Origin: Sipunculus nudus
Lineage: Eukaryota > Annelida > Sipuncula > Golfingiida > Sipunculidae
Assembly: GCA_026874595.1 (NCBI GenBank)
Contig: CM049314.1
Location: forward strand, 17,974,729 to 18,038,728
Reading direction: 5' to 3'
DNA length: 64,000 nucleotides
A program made the translations under genes and the position numbers. Shown in pieces: positions 37,487-49,218 of the stretch. Each line of letters opens with the position of its first letter. The stretch's first letter is position 1. Below the pieces are notes generated by a model. It searched no databases. It was not told the origin of the DNA and saw only the letters and a program-made list of their open reading frames with translations.

Positions 37487-38379
37487 GGTAACATGTTAAA
37501 TTGATTATGTGAACTTGAAATAGTTGTCATCGTTTTGCCCTTCCCATCAGAATGTAATAACATGTTACCAATGTAGATGCTATAATCAGTTTTAATTCTT
37601 TAATATGAATAAACCAGTAGACAGAAAATGAGTCTTATATTGTGGTCCATCAGGATTCTACTTTTGTCATTTTATTTCAGTGCGAATTTATTATATTTAC
37701 AAAATCCTTTTTTGGACCCTTTCGAATTTTGTAATACTTGCTCCTGTTTCTAGGTGCGGTGCGGGATATACTATGTACCACGACACCAGGAGATAAGTTT
37801 GTGTATGTTTTTACACGACATTATTCTTAAACGGATTCTTTTTTATGAAAAAAGGCGGAAATGTCTTATATGTAGATATACATAAATGAGCCAAATGTGT
37901 TCTCTGATTGACGGTGTTTTAAATATATGTAATAAATATTTTCAAACATGACATATTTTTTATATAAACATTTATATACTGTTTAAAAGTTTTTAAGTTT
38001 AAAGGACATTCAGTAGACTGGGCTAGGTAACTTCAGGTATCAATGTTAGCCCTAATAGAACGTGTGTATTGTCACCAAGGTCATAAGCTGGCATAAACAT
38101 GCTGCATAAATTATAATACTTGGTGCATGTTAGAGGCAATTGACATTTGTTTATGTCAGTCTGCGAGTTGTCGCATTCTGCAAATATGACCTTTAGAAAA
38201 TTTAACTTAGGTGATCGCGCAGATGTCGGCTTCACACTTAACTATGACGTTTGAGGCTAAAAATGTAAAACCTGTGTGAAACGTTTATTTAGAGAGTATT
38301 TGAAGATTTGGCCTATTTATATCAAAGTGTAACCTAAAAAAAACAATGCTACGTACTATGATATATATATATATATATA

Positions 38380-38409
<30 letters not shown>
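37487..38409. other. Spacer paralogous to 18713-19400
   Basis: Resumes unit-1 homology after the point where unit 1 carries its 7.15-kb insertion. Ends in an (AT)n tract (38361-38408) that is the target of the next element. No gene seen. Confidence 0.6.
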
Positions 38410-38410
<1 letters not shown>

Positions 38411-39563
38411 TAAATAATAATAAATGACTGAACCTTGGGGGTACCCTGGTTTATTGCGAAACATTATGCAAACTAAATTTGCGAATCAGTGCAATGCAAG
38501 GCAATAAACATGAAATAACACCAATCAATGACATAATTATCACAAGCTAAATATATAACATATGATAATTATCCGACACACATTCAGAGTTCCAGGGTGG
38601 GAGGGTAGGGCGATCTACCGCATATTAAATTTACTCTCAGCGATATTATTTATTTAGACTTCAAAATGAAATAGGTGCAAAGTCCCGCACGAGGCGCAGG
38701 CCATAAACCAACTGACCCTCGGTTATTGAAATGTACACGGCTCGGGTTCACGAGTGACACAAGCTTATGTGATCACCCAGGCGTTAAATTACCAGAGTTC
38801 ACGTGTACCTATGCGCCCTATGCAACCTTCGTTTCTGATATTTAAATCACAATAAAGATAACATGTTCCTACTTTATTGCTTTACTTAAATAATAATAAA
38901 CGACTGAACCTTGGGGGTACCCTAGTTTAATGCGAAACATTATGCAAACTAAATTTGCGAATCATTGCAATGCAAGGCAATAAACATGAAATAACACCCA
39001 GAGTACCACCCAAGTAGTTCTGTCGTTTATACACTTATCAGTGATTAATACATATGCTCTATGAATTTAGCCCGATCATTTTTGTAAGATGTATCCAGAT
39101 AATCAAGATATGACAGGGATTTCCAATCACCCTGTGCCTTTATTACCTCGACTGGGACACCGCTCTTTAGAGCCAATGTCGCACCTCCTCTACGGAAAGA
39201 ATGGCCACTATAACATTGCACAGGGAGACCCATTTTAGAAAGTATATCCTGAAGCATTAGTGTGAACCGTTATATGTAAGAGAACTGGCAGATTTGTTAC
39301 GGTTTTCTTCTACGCCCCATATTAAATTTACTCTCAGCGATATTATTTATTTAGACTTCAAAATGAAATAGGTGCAAAGTCCCGCACGAGGCGCAGGCCT
39401 TAAACCAACTGACCCTCTGTTATTGAAATGCTCGAGTGACGCAAGTTATGTGATCACCCAGGCGTTAAATTACCAGAGTTCACGTGTACCTATGCGCCCT
39501 ATGCAACCTCCGTTTCTGATATTTAAATCACAATAAAGATAATATGTTCCTACTTTATTGATT

Positions 39564-39566
<3 letters not shown>
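38410..39566 (-). mobile_element. Internally deleted Ngaro-like YR retrotransposon with split direct repeats
   Basis: Two pairs of direct repeats interlock: 38410-38523 with 38886-38999, and 38621-38885 with 39318-39566. Read on the minus strand the order is a1 (39566-39318), recombinase tail, b1 (38999-38886), a2 (38885-38621), 97 bp, b2 (38523-38410). This is the A1-ORFs-B1-A2-B2 plan described for Ngaro-type DIRS-order retroelements, where the recombinase is the last ORF before B1. Gag, reverse transcriptase/RNase H and most of the recombinase are missing. The element sits between TA tracts, so no target duplication can be read; none is expected for this group. Confidence 0.7.
39045..39257 (-). 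pseudogene. Tyrosine recombinase, C-terminal catalytic fragment
   Basis: Reads RFTLMLQDILSKMGLP just upstream of and into the frame, then SGHSFRRGGATLALKSGVP, then VIKAQGDWKS and YLDYLDTSY. HSFRRGGAT carries the conserved His-x-x-Arg of tyrosine recombinases, and the Tyr-rich end should include the nucleophile. The N-terminal half and the first catalytic Arg are absent; a TAA precedes the fragment. In an intact element this enzyme would integrate the circular DNA product. Confidence 0.85.

Positions 39567-39624
<58 letters not shown>
39567..39624. repeat. (AT)n microsatellite
   Basis: Long pure TA tract at the right edge of the Ngaro-like element. Confidence 0.95.
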
Positions 39625-39627
<3 letters not shown>

Positions 39628-42283
39628 CTCATCTGATCCAACGAAAATGTTGAACGGTTCACACCTTCGATTTGGTTATGCCTTTTATTTGAGAAAGGAA
39701 TCTTTGAGTAAACGTGTGTTGGTGCCTTGAGGTGGTGCCTTTCTAAAAACATATTGAAACCTCTCTGTACTCAATTACACAGAATCCGTTAAACTCATCA
39801 AGGGTTTGCTTTCATGTAATTTAAGGGTTAATTACAGCATACGTGTTTCTTTGCTGGGTGGAGTATTACCATCTCATGAATAACAATTCCCACCATGAAT
39901 TCCTTTACAAGTATTTTGTTATACTTACACTGTCACTTCAGGAGTTGATTCTTAATTTTTGCAACTAAGACATGACAGAATGCTTGTGAAAGCTGTGAAT
40001 TAGTATTGGCCGGACGATACATCGCAGGCCTCGAGAAACGATAAAAAAGATTCGGTGTAAATTTTTTACCCAGGCCAGAAGGATCTGCTAAGCAATAAAT
40101 TCAGTTCAAATATATCATCAGAAAACGCTTTTATGTAACAAAACGGGTACACTTTATATCATCAATTAAATGGCCTGGTTTAAAAATAACATTTTGATTT
40201 TCAGTGTCTATGATTGTTTTTACCTCCAATATTTTCATGTGTTGGCTTCCTCTCGTATGGGTTAAAGGTATTTCACTGTTTTTCTTCAAGGGCTTCTACA
40301 TTATAGAGCGGTAAGTCTTACCGAAGACTTACCAAACAGAGGTGCTGCCTCCAAGCAACTAGATAAAGGACAACACTTTAGAGTCACATTAGGGGTTTTA
40401 CCATGGTCCTTTATAATCTTAAGACCTGGTCCGTTTATCATGTTGCAGCTTTGTTACTTTAAATACCAATATAACATGTTAATATGTATATCTCTCTAAG
40501 AGAGAAAGGTCAAAACAGTAATTTAAAATGCAAACGATATATAGAATATGATGGGTTAAGCTCCCTGCTAAGAAAGCTCCAAATAATAAAAAAGTCGATT
40601 TATAATGTTTAACGAAAAAAGATGAAATGGGCAGTAAGATACCATGTCATGGACTGGGGAACTAACAATAAAACAGCATCAATTGTTGATCTCTTTTATA
40701 CAAGTTGTATTATAATTATACATGATAGACAAGTTTTGAAAATATCTCTCGTATTAGGATAAAAGTAAGTATAGGATAAAATTGTTATTGAACAATGTTA
40801 TTCAACATTTATCGGTTCATTAAAACGTCAGTTCAAATATCTTATTTTAATCGGAATTTCATCACTTAAGCTTTGACACGCCAGGACCGACTGTTCACTC
40901 CATAACAGAACAGCTAAGCACAAGACTGTCCTTCCACCTTGTATACATTTTGTATGGACGGTTCACATTGATTGATAAACCCATACCGTTTAGCAGATTA
41001 TCAAAACAATCTTACTCGAGAAGTTTGCTAGTTACCCTTAAGAGCATGAAGCCATACTGAGCCTAAGTGAACTGCCTCCTCAGATGTGAGATGATGCGAC
41101 TCATCCACTCCGGTGTATAAAATGGAACATGAACACATTTAAATACCAGAAATTGTGCATCATTCGCTTTTTACAGGTTCCATTTACCAACATTGATTGA
41201 AAATCTGGTGAAAAAAAATCAAAGTCATATTGTTTGATATAGCATCCTTTATCTTTCTTTGGTTTATATTCGATAGAGTGTTACGATGTGGCAATTGTCT
41301 AGCTGGTAAGATAGATATATGTGTGTGGGATTAGTGTACGCTCATCACATTGTAAGACAAAAATTGTTCAGTATTATAGAGTACCCCACATGCGTGCATG
41401 GTTAATTGTATGTGAGGTAATTATGGGTGTAATTTAGAGATATATGAGATGGGGCAGCACTGTCTGGCATTTACATATATTATAATGATATACCGAGAAG
41501 TAGATAATTTTAGACAGTACCTATAATTCGGGGTTTATGTCCAGCAGCGTGGTTACACTTTGCGCTTTGATGGATAAATGATAATTCATTTCGTAAATTA
41601 AACATCGTTGGGCTGTTCAGGCCAAGTATATAATAGCAGTTATGATTAACATATTAAAAATGTTAACTAGTTTCATGTGTTTCCGATTAGCTGGGAGTGA
41701 TCTGCGCGTCTGGATGAGCGCCTGGTTATGAAGGCGCAACATATGACTATATTGAATACACAGAGAGTAGCCTGGTTAGGATTAATAACCAAATGTATAA
41801 TATTGAACTTGACCTAGGATGCAGTTGAAATGTAGGTTACCATATGTAGTCGCACCTTTTATTCTCTTACATATACATATATTACCTTTTTCATCGGTAG
41901 TAATGATGACTTATTTACACAGAAATATAATCACAAATTAATGAAATTATATTTATCGGTTGATCTATGTATCACTTACATGGATGTTTTCGAGTGTGTT
42001 CAATACTCCGCGAAACGTTAAAACAAACCTGACAACATCAAGTGTCAGCTTCAGTTGATTCTGTATTGACTGATTGGCATTAGTCTAATTATCTACACAA
42101 GATAACATGTTGCATTTTCAGTGAGCGTTGAATATTCAATAGGTAATTGGTGTCATCTCAAAGTTGATATAAACTGTGCATTATGTTCCTTCTGTGTTAT
42201 TATTGTTCAAGACTGTCTTATGTAATAAGGAAAATATATACGATCAAAACGGTACAGGGGTCAATTGAATTGTCATCACATAA
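39625..42283. other. Unit 2 spacer, no gene seen
   Basis: Aligns with 19590-21160 of unit 1 from about 40050 on; 41430-42250 is also related to 27840-28680. Minor oddity: GGTAAGTCT and AGACTTACC (40310-40333) form a small inverted repeat created by about 12 extra bases relative to unit 1. Confidence 0.6.
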
Positions 42284-43915
42284 TGTGCAAATGAATTAAG
42301 CATTTCTTTTCCCCGTTTTTGTGCTTGACATATTTTTGTAGATCCACTAGCGCTCAAGGCATGTGGTGTGTTTGTCCATGTATACCAGCGGGCACACAAC
42401 ATAGAAGTCGTTTCAGTGATAAATAAACTCGGGAAATAAAGAGAATCTAGTCCAATGTACAAGATTTATAAAATGATAAAAGTTTGGATGTTATTTCAAT
42501 ATTTGGGATACAATTTTTGTTAAAATAACTATCGATCCGATGAGCGAATATGAAATGTGCAATGCATTTTTTTTTAATTATATCATACTAGTTGTTTTGC
42601 TGGATCAGTAAAAGACGATATTATTTTGTGTACAGGTATGAGTAAATGAATACGTATAAGTAAATAAAAAAGACTACTTATGCCGTCCTCAAGTTAAACA
42701 TATTCATGCCTTCAAGTAAAAAAATCTGAAAACAATTGTCATTCTTATCATTAATTAGTATTTTTTAACCAACTAAATGTTAAAATAATTATCGATGAAA
42801 TTTCCTGCTAAATACATCTTATGGTTACAGTAAACATATTTCAACAGGTCATTTTCTCAATGCATTTAAACGTGACAGTGCATTTTCCTGAATATCTTTT
42901 GTGTATGTGTTTTCGACTTTCAACAAGATGTGGTGAAACACCATCATGTCCGCAAACCACTGCCTTTTTGCAAGCCGATATTAAAATTCCAGCCAAAGCT
43001 ATCAGTTTTATTTATCCAAATCGGTAAAGTCAGAAGTATGGACCCATTCACGGAACTCCTACATGGTTAATTGTGCCCATTGATCAGTTTACACGCTGCT
43101 TGCCATCATCTATTGAGGAAGAACGTCTGGACTCAATTATATAAATAATTATGTAATTGGTATTTATTTTCCCCGCTTTGACAGTTAATAGCAATGGCCT
43201 GGGCTAAAATTTTCCCCATGCAGATTCATTAATGTATTCAATTTAACAGTATCGTTGAACGCAGGGAATATTTTGCGACCCCTGTTGATTTACGTTGAAT
43301 AAATTAAGCATAGGCCATACTACACATAAAGTGGAAATCAGTGGCATTAACAATTTAGAAAAATCAATAGATTATACTTATTTTTAAAATAAAAATGATG
43401 AAATAAGATGAAATATATACAATTTTTTTCTTCGCAGGGAATATTTTTCATTTAATCGATGCATAAATAACTTTAAAAAGGCTAAAAGAGAAGGAATTGT
43501 CGTAAAAGTGTTATACATTGAATAAAATTTATAATAAAATTAATTGTTAAACACGATAAATATATTTCCTGCAAATTTTAAAATCCAACGGTTTAATATT
43601 ACAAGTCGTCTCAGGGTCAGAAGCAATCATCAACTATACATCCTGTTTCATCAAGAATTTATCGTTCCCCTTTCCAGGAAAAAAAAGTATCTTGTACAAG
43701 AATTTTTTTTCCTGAAAGAGAAACGCCTGAAATGTTATAACCAAGTTTACAATATTTTGGATAGATTCACTAGTTTTAGTTTTGGGATGTTTAGGCATTG
43801 TTTATTCGTGAAAGTACTGTCTCCAGTGTTGGTTAGTAACCATTACTACAGACGCACAGATAGGCCATGTTGATCCCGGAGCTGCCATTAAGACTTACCT
43901 GAAAGAGTGGCTAGA
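42284..43915. repeat. Block Q, copy 1
   Basis: Almost identical to 52904-54555 and more distantly related to 21160-21950 and 6640-7140. It contains a 68-codon frame (42821-43027) that is open in both Q copies but broken in unit 1. It ends at GAGTGGCTAGA and is joined abruptly to block P. Confidence 0.85.
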
Positions 43916-45918
43916 ATCAGAAGGAGAAAACTGTTCACAATCGTTTTCCAGTGGCCTGGTGCGATATCGCATTAATCGCATTTACAACCATATTGGAGTT
44001 ATAAATAACCTACATTATATTTAAAAGCTACAATGTGCCAAGGCTTGAAACGGAATAAGCAGATGGCGCTGCGTTTAAAGCAGGTTGTAACCAAAGCTAC
44101 AATACGCACAATATATATTACCTAATAATACATTGATAAACGTTCTCCACATTTTCTGACTTAAATTGTCTAATGCGACCGACGAAGGGACTCTTCTCAG
44201 ATGGACTTTTTACACATTGTCTTTTAGACAGTTTCCAAAGAAAATGTGAGAGCTGCGCAAACCCGATTGACATATGGATTAGCGACATACACATATTCAG
44301 CCTTTCGTCCTCTTGCTTCAAAAGGAAATTCCACAAACTTGATTAAGAATTACTTTTCAAAACTCATATGTATGAAACAATATATACATAACCCTTTACA
44401 GTGAGACATATACTATAAGATCACCCATGGGATTGGTAACAAGTACCATCAATGCACAGGTGATTTTATTAGACAGGGTCAGTTATAGCCACTGTGAATA
44501 TTATCGGTTCACTTAAGTGTGGTCTTAATAGTCGGGTGGTCGTTCAGGCAGAAGGTCTTTCAGATAGGTTCCATTGTATATGACAACAACAATTTTATAT
44601 AAAGGAAAAAAACGGAATTCATCCTTTTAGCATCGTTCATGTCTACCCTCCTACAGGGAAATTCAGCTCGCAGCCTTTCATCCACATTAAACATGAACCT
44701 GTGCACACGATTATAGTAATCGAATAGTTTTATAAGACAACATCATAATGCCCTACTCCGGTTTACCGCGTAATTTAGGAAGCAGTCATTTATGTACATG
44801 ATTATATTGATCGTTTATTTGAACATGGTAAAATTTGCACAGGGCTTAAAGCAGGAAGATCGTGAGTTCATAACATCATATCGCGAGGGCAAGACTTTCC
44901 TACATCGTGTATAAATAATATAAAGACGCTTTACTTTTGTACATTCTTTTTAGGACACATGATATGAATCCACCAAGAGTTAAAAGTTTTCCTATTCAAA
45001 TACTTTACTTTTTAATTTTGGAATGCTGACGAACGATAAACAAATACTCTTGTCGTTGCATATAGGTATATCAATATATGTATTAGAACTTGATTACTCA
45101 TTTAGAAAAAGTGCTAATATTTTACAACTCATGCGTGGACCTACACACGTAATAAGGACGTATATAAGAATGTCTTATAATGTTCGTGTTACTCTTAAAA
45201 CTTGAAAACAAATAAATGTATGACAAAGGGATCATCGTCATTATAAGCTGATAAACAGTTGAAATAGGCGATATGTAAAGTATTCAAATTACGTACAGTG
45301 CACACAACCAGTAATGCCAATCTGATGACCGATAAATCTTATTTTTTCAAGCATGTCACCAGAGGACTATGACTTTTATTTTAGTGCATATTCAAGTAGG
45401 GAAATTAACCATACGATTGTTTAAATAATTTATTGTAGATTAATAGGGGTTGGGATGTTAGCGTTAGAAATTAGTTTTGAGAACCGAGGTGTTTCATTTG
45501 AAGTTAGTTTCATTACAGTTTTAATTCCGTGGGAACCGATTCACGCCCACACTGTTCCTATAGCAACATTGTTTGTTGCAGTCATCAAAGGCAACGCACC
45601 TGCTTATTTGCTTTTTCTTATGTTTTGTTTTCTGGAGGCGTGTTCATTTTAGTATTCATGCAGTTAGTGAAAATTCGGTTAATACAGTGAGATGATTGGC
45701 CAGAAGACGGGCAGGAATTGTGACGTCAGCAGGTTTATATAAGCCATGGATAAGAGGTACTCTTAACAAACGCCGAGGTCATTTCAAATGCCCGGTTAGT
45801 AGCAGCCTGGTGGTTGTGTGCGGTCTAGAGGAGGGTCCGTGTTTGTCAGGTCTGAACAACTGAGAGGCAATATTCCTAGCATAGGACGTCAGTGTTGAGG
45901 ACGGCACCGTAGATACCC
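43915..45918. repeat. Block P, copy 1
   Basis: Starts ATCAGAAGGAGAAAACTG and ends ACCGTAGATACCC; recurs at 50334 and 59167. Its first 650 bases are an inverted paralogue of 8210-8800 and 35730-36340. In this copy P sits between Q and R where unit 3 has the 262-bp segment x instead. A 72-codon minus-strand frame (44118-44336) is kept in all three P copies but has no recognisable features. Confidence 0.85.
45695..45742 (+). promoter_or_regulatory. Core-promoter-like cluster, copy 1 (ATTGG, CRE, TATA)
   Basis: ATTGG (inverted CCAAT box) at 45695, the full palindromic cAMP-response element TGACGTCA at 45721-45728 and TATATAA at 45736-45742 lie within 48 bases in promoter order. Transcription would start near 45770. 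In this copy the downstream leader is cut off at 45918 by the junction with block R. Confidence 0.6.
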
Positions 45919-46844
45919 TATTTAAAATTTGAAATGTATTACTTACATATTTAATACTTCTGGCATTAAATGTTATATGGTATGATTCCCCAGAAAGCAA
46001 TGGAGATCGGTGATCTGAATAAGCAAAGTCCGGAAACTTTGACAAGAAAAAAAAAAAAAGCAAACGCGAAAGAACAAAAAGGGGTTAAAATATACACAAC
46101 ATTTACTCTTTGTCCTTATGGTACAGAGCATTTAGCGCACGGAGAAACATAAGCAAGTAATCGATAATTCTTTGTAAGGGTAAAAAGATGGAGAATAAAA
46201 TTACAAAAGTGGCATCCTGATGCGTCACAAGATAAGACTTAATTTTTGGTTCAATTTATTATTCAGCCTTTAAACGGACTTTGCCGTTTACATACGTAAG
46301 ATGTTATAATTCCACATGCAAAAAAGGGGCAAGGGGTATTCAATATAAACACATGTATCAAACAACATATGCCTAAATCGCAACCCGAAGTACACTCCAT
46401 AACTCAAAGGAGGATGGAGGATACAAAATGAATGAGAGTAACAGGGAATAATCAATATTAATATAATGTCTCTGAATAGTTCTTTAAAATGGTAAAATGA
46501 AAAGACACTTGACATTAATTGCATGAAGCTCCTTTGATATACGTGTTTAGAGTTATAGATTCAATTTGTCAATTTCGTTTTTAATGCAGAGGTTGTTTGT
46601 GAGCTCGAGTTAAAAATCCTTCTGAACAAACAAACGATTCACATTTGACGATATGAATTTCTTAAAAAAAAACAGAAGCTGTATATGTTTGAATATATGT
46701 TGATTCAATATAATTATATGGGAATTAATTGATCTATTTTCGGTAATAGCTATCGAGTGGTTCTTATGGGAAAGTGACACTACATCTACCTTGAATCAAC
46801 AGACAATCACATATCAAAGTTTTCCGATAGATTCCTTGTACATA

Positions 46845-46849
<5 letters not shown>
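45919..46849. repeat. Block R, copy 1, left part
   Basis: From TATTTAAAATTTGAAATG to the (GA)n tract; matches 54819-55745 closely and 21950-22985 loosely. No gene. Confidence 0.8.

Positions 46850-46904
<55 letters not shown>
46850..46904. repeat. (GA)n microsatellite at unit 2/unit 3 boundary
   Basis: Pure AG/GA tract directly before GGAAATAAGATTATCCAGTC. Confidence 0.95.
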
Positions 46905-46909
<5 letters not shown>

Positions 46910-47700
46910 AAGATTATCCAGTCACACCAAAGCAAAGCTTGAATAACATTGCACAAATTACATTGACATTTGTAACTAGCTCCTCTAACCTACAGTCTGA
47001 TTGGAAATATGTTCTAGCCATCCTAACGTCCCTGCATACACGATTGGCTGGCCTTTCATAGACCCAAATTCGACCAGTCCATTAAAATTCGGGTAGGATA
47101 TGGGAGATTTAATGCACTGCACAGGTAGCAGCTACATCGCTAAGCACAGACCGAGCAACTATTCTTAGGTCACATATATTATTCAACATGTTTATACCGG
47201 TTGTTACCACGGCCTGTAATCAGATGATACACATAACCTTTAAAAGTTAACTTACATACCTGACAGTAAATGTTCTCCGAATTCAGTTAGTTCATAATAT
47301 AAACACATCTGTCTATAGAGAGAATCGTATTAGAATTGTTTAAATACATAGATAAACTCAAAAACCCAACCGATGGTAGAGGACACACTATGTTTAGTGT
47401 TTGCCCTACGACGTTTGTGTCTACAATGCAATTTTGGGTAATTACTTAAAGCAAAATATTTAAATGAATGATCATTTGCTACTGCGTGATGCATAATTTT
47501 GGTAACGTTGGTAACTATAAGGAAGCCGCAATGTTTATATATATTTTTATGTGACACGTACCCGCTTTTGGTTTTCCTTTCGTTATCAATTAACCTTTCA
47601 ATTGTACAATGATTATATATCATAACTTAAAGCCCATGTGTATTTATCCAGTCCTATGTCCCTGCTACTATAGAAGGATTATAATGTTATTAAAGTGTTG
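46905..47700. repeat. Block A-like start of unit 3
   Basis: Related to the first 500 bases of block A, with extra DNA at about 47041-47130 and 47270-47480. Matches 55793-56590 closely. A 97-codon minus-strand frame (47330-47623) has no recognisable domain and is shorter in unit 4. Confidence 0.75.
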
Positions 47701-47806
47701 TATATCAGGAAATGGCAGGCACAGAATGAAATGAATGAAAGATTGAATGAAAGAAAAAATGAATGAAAGAATAATCAGAATAATCTGCTGATCCCAAAGC
47801 TTAATT

Positions 47807-48047
47807 ATGAGGCAAAACAGCCAACAAAATGAAGACTTTCCAGAAGTCAAAGTACAGGTAGTCCGTGAAAAGAATAGTGGAACTTTTGGATGCTTACTAA
47901 GCGGGGATTATGTCCACTACGAAGTTCCTAAAGAGAGTAAGCCAACTCTACCAGACCCGGCTGACAAATTTTTGACTATATGGCACATTCAAGGAGTTAT
48001 GCTAACTGCAATATTGTGCTTAGTTTTGATATATATGTATATATATT

Positions 48048-48100
<53 letters not shown>
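47807..48100 (+). CDS. Uncharacterised short ORF with C-terminal hydrophobic segment, copy 1
   Basis: Starts MRQNSQQNEDFPEVKV, continues VREKNSGTFGCLLSGDYV, then a hydrophobic segment (GVMLTAILCLVLIYMYI) that runs straight into a TA microsatellite translated as Tyr-Ile. The first 75 codons are also open at 56693 with amino-acid changes (P/A, T/P, K/D, V/I) but no frame damage. It could be an exon of a membrane protein or a chance frame. I do not recognise it. The microsatellite tail is very unlikely to be coding. Confidence 0.2.
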
Positions 48101-48106
<6 letters not shown>

Positions 48107-48724
48107 TATAACTGATCAGTGTTGCCTTTCCGATGGAAAATAATTGCCTTTGAAAATATAATCTCCTAAATTATCACAAGGATCTGTATGCAATTTATTT
48201 GGTACATAAAAGAAGTACTTTAAAGAATAGGCCATACAATTTTGTGCGAGTAAAATCTGGCGTGAATAAGTTTATTGTAACTCTTTAGTTGAATTTGGTT
48301 ATTTTCTTTTTTGTTTCATGTATTTATCTAAACTCCAACTGCTTTCCCTCTGTAATATACGACGAGAGTGTGATTTGATTTGTTAGTTCTTTTTTCTGTT
48401 ATTTCGGTTTTCGTGACTCGTTTTATATATATTATGTTAAATTCTAATAAACCTTGTCAGTTCTTTGAGTTGAGATATGGTGTCAATTGTTTACCACATT
48501 TAAATTTTCTGGTTTTTTTTTGTATATATCAACACTACAACTGTTTTCACTCAGTAAGATTATCTGCAATATTATCTAGTAGAGTAGTTGAACTGCAGAT
48601 ATGTAATAGCAATAAAACCTGTTTAGATTCTTTGAATCACTCAATTATGCATTTTTGGTTTATGTTGATTTTCCATATTTCATATTTCGGTTTTTATACC
48701 TCGTTTTATATTGTATATAATAAA

Positions 48725-48781
<57 letters not shown>

Positions 48782-49057
48782 TGTCAAATGCGTTTCTTAC
48801 AAACTATTACAAATTAAGTGTGTGCATTAAATCTGTTTTATATATACATATATACATATATACATATATTTAGCTCTGCCGAAGGCCTAACTTGTCCAAG
48901 TTCAATTTTTAACATCTGATTCGCGCTCTGACGAAATATTTTTTGCCGATATTGAAGCGTGGTTCAATCCTCTTAGTTCAATATTTCTCATGTGTATTGT
49001 TAACATAACCTCGGTTATTTCATATCAGTTTAAGCAGGCAGGACATGTTTGTTACAT

Positions 49058-49218
49058 CGATCCGACATCGTACCTGCCCGTTTACAAAGTGATCCGAGAT
49101 CGTAGTGGCCAGATACAATGTGGTCCGAGGTGGTAGGCCCAGTGGTCCGAGATCGTAAAGGTCCGATCTGAAATGGTCCGACTTCGTGTGGGCCGAGATG
49201 TAAAAGGTCCGAGATCTA
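49058..49218. repeat. Degenerate array of a GTCCGAGATCGTA motif
   Basis: At least seven variants of (G)TCCGA(G/C)(A/T)TCGTA occur at roughly 18-25-base spacing, for example TGGTCCGAGATCGTAAAGG and GGTCCGAGATC. The second copy is at 57945-58100 with few changes. Confidence 0.75.

Noticed and set aside
42821-43027. 68-codon frame in block Q, repeated at 53440-53646
   Set aside because: Open in both Q copies, but these are almost identical; in the more distant unit-1 copy (21540-21710) it is frameshifted and has a stop, so there is no sign of selection.
44118-44336. 72-codon minus-strand frame kept in three P blocks (also 50538, 59370)
   Set aside because: Conservation is explained by recent block duplication; no domain, signal peptide or splice context, and no matching frame in the inverted paralogue at 8210-8800.
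45455-45652. 65-codon frame in P1 and P2
   Set aside because: Its start region is deleted in P3 (near 60716); hydrophobic but with no support as a protein.
47330-47623. 97-codon minus-strand frame in the start of unit 3
   Set aside because: Shortened by a stop in unit 4 and absent from units 1 and 2; no recognisable features.
48380-48730. 116-codon AT-rich hydrophobic frame
   Set aside because: Composition artefact (Phe, Ile, Leu and Tyr from T-rich DNA); shortened by stops and indels in the unit 4 copy.
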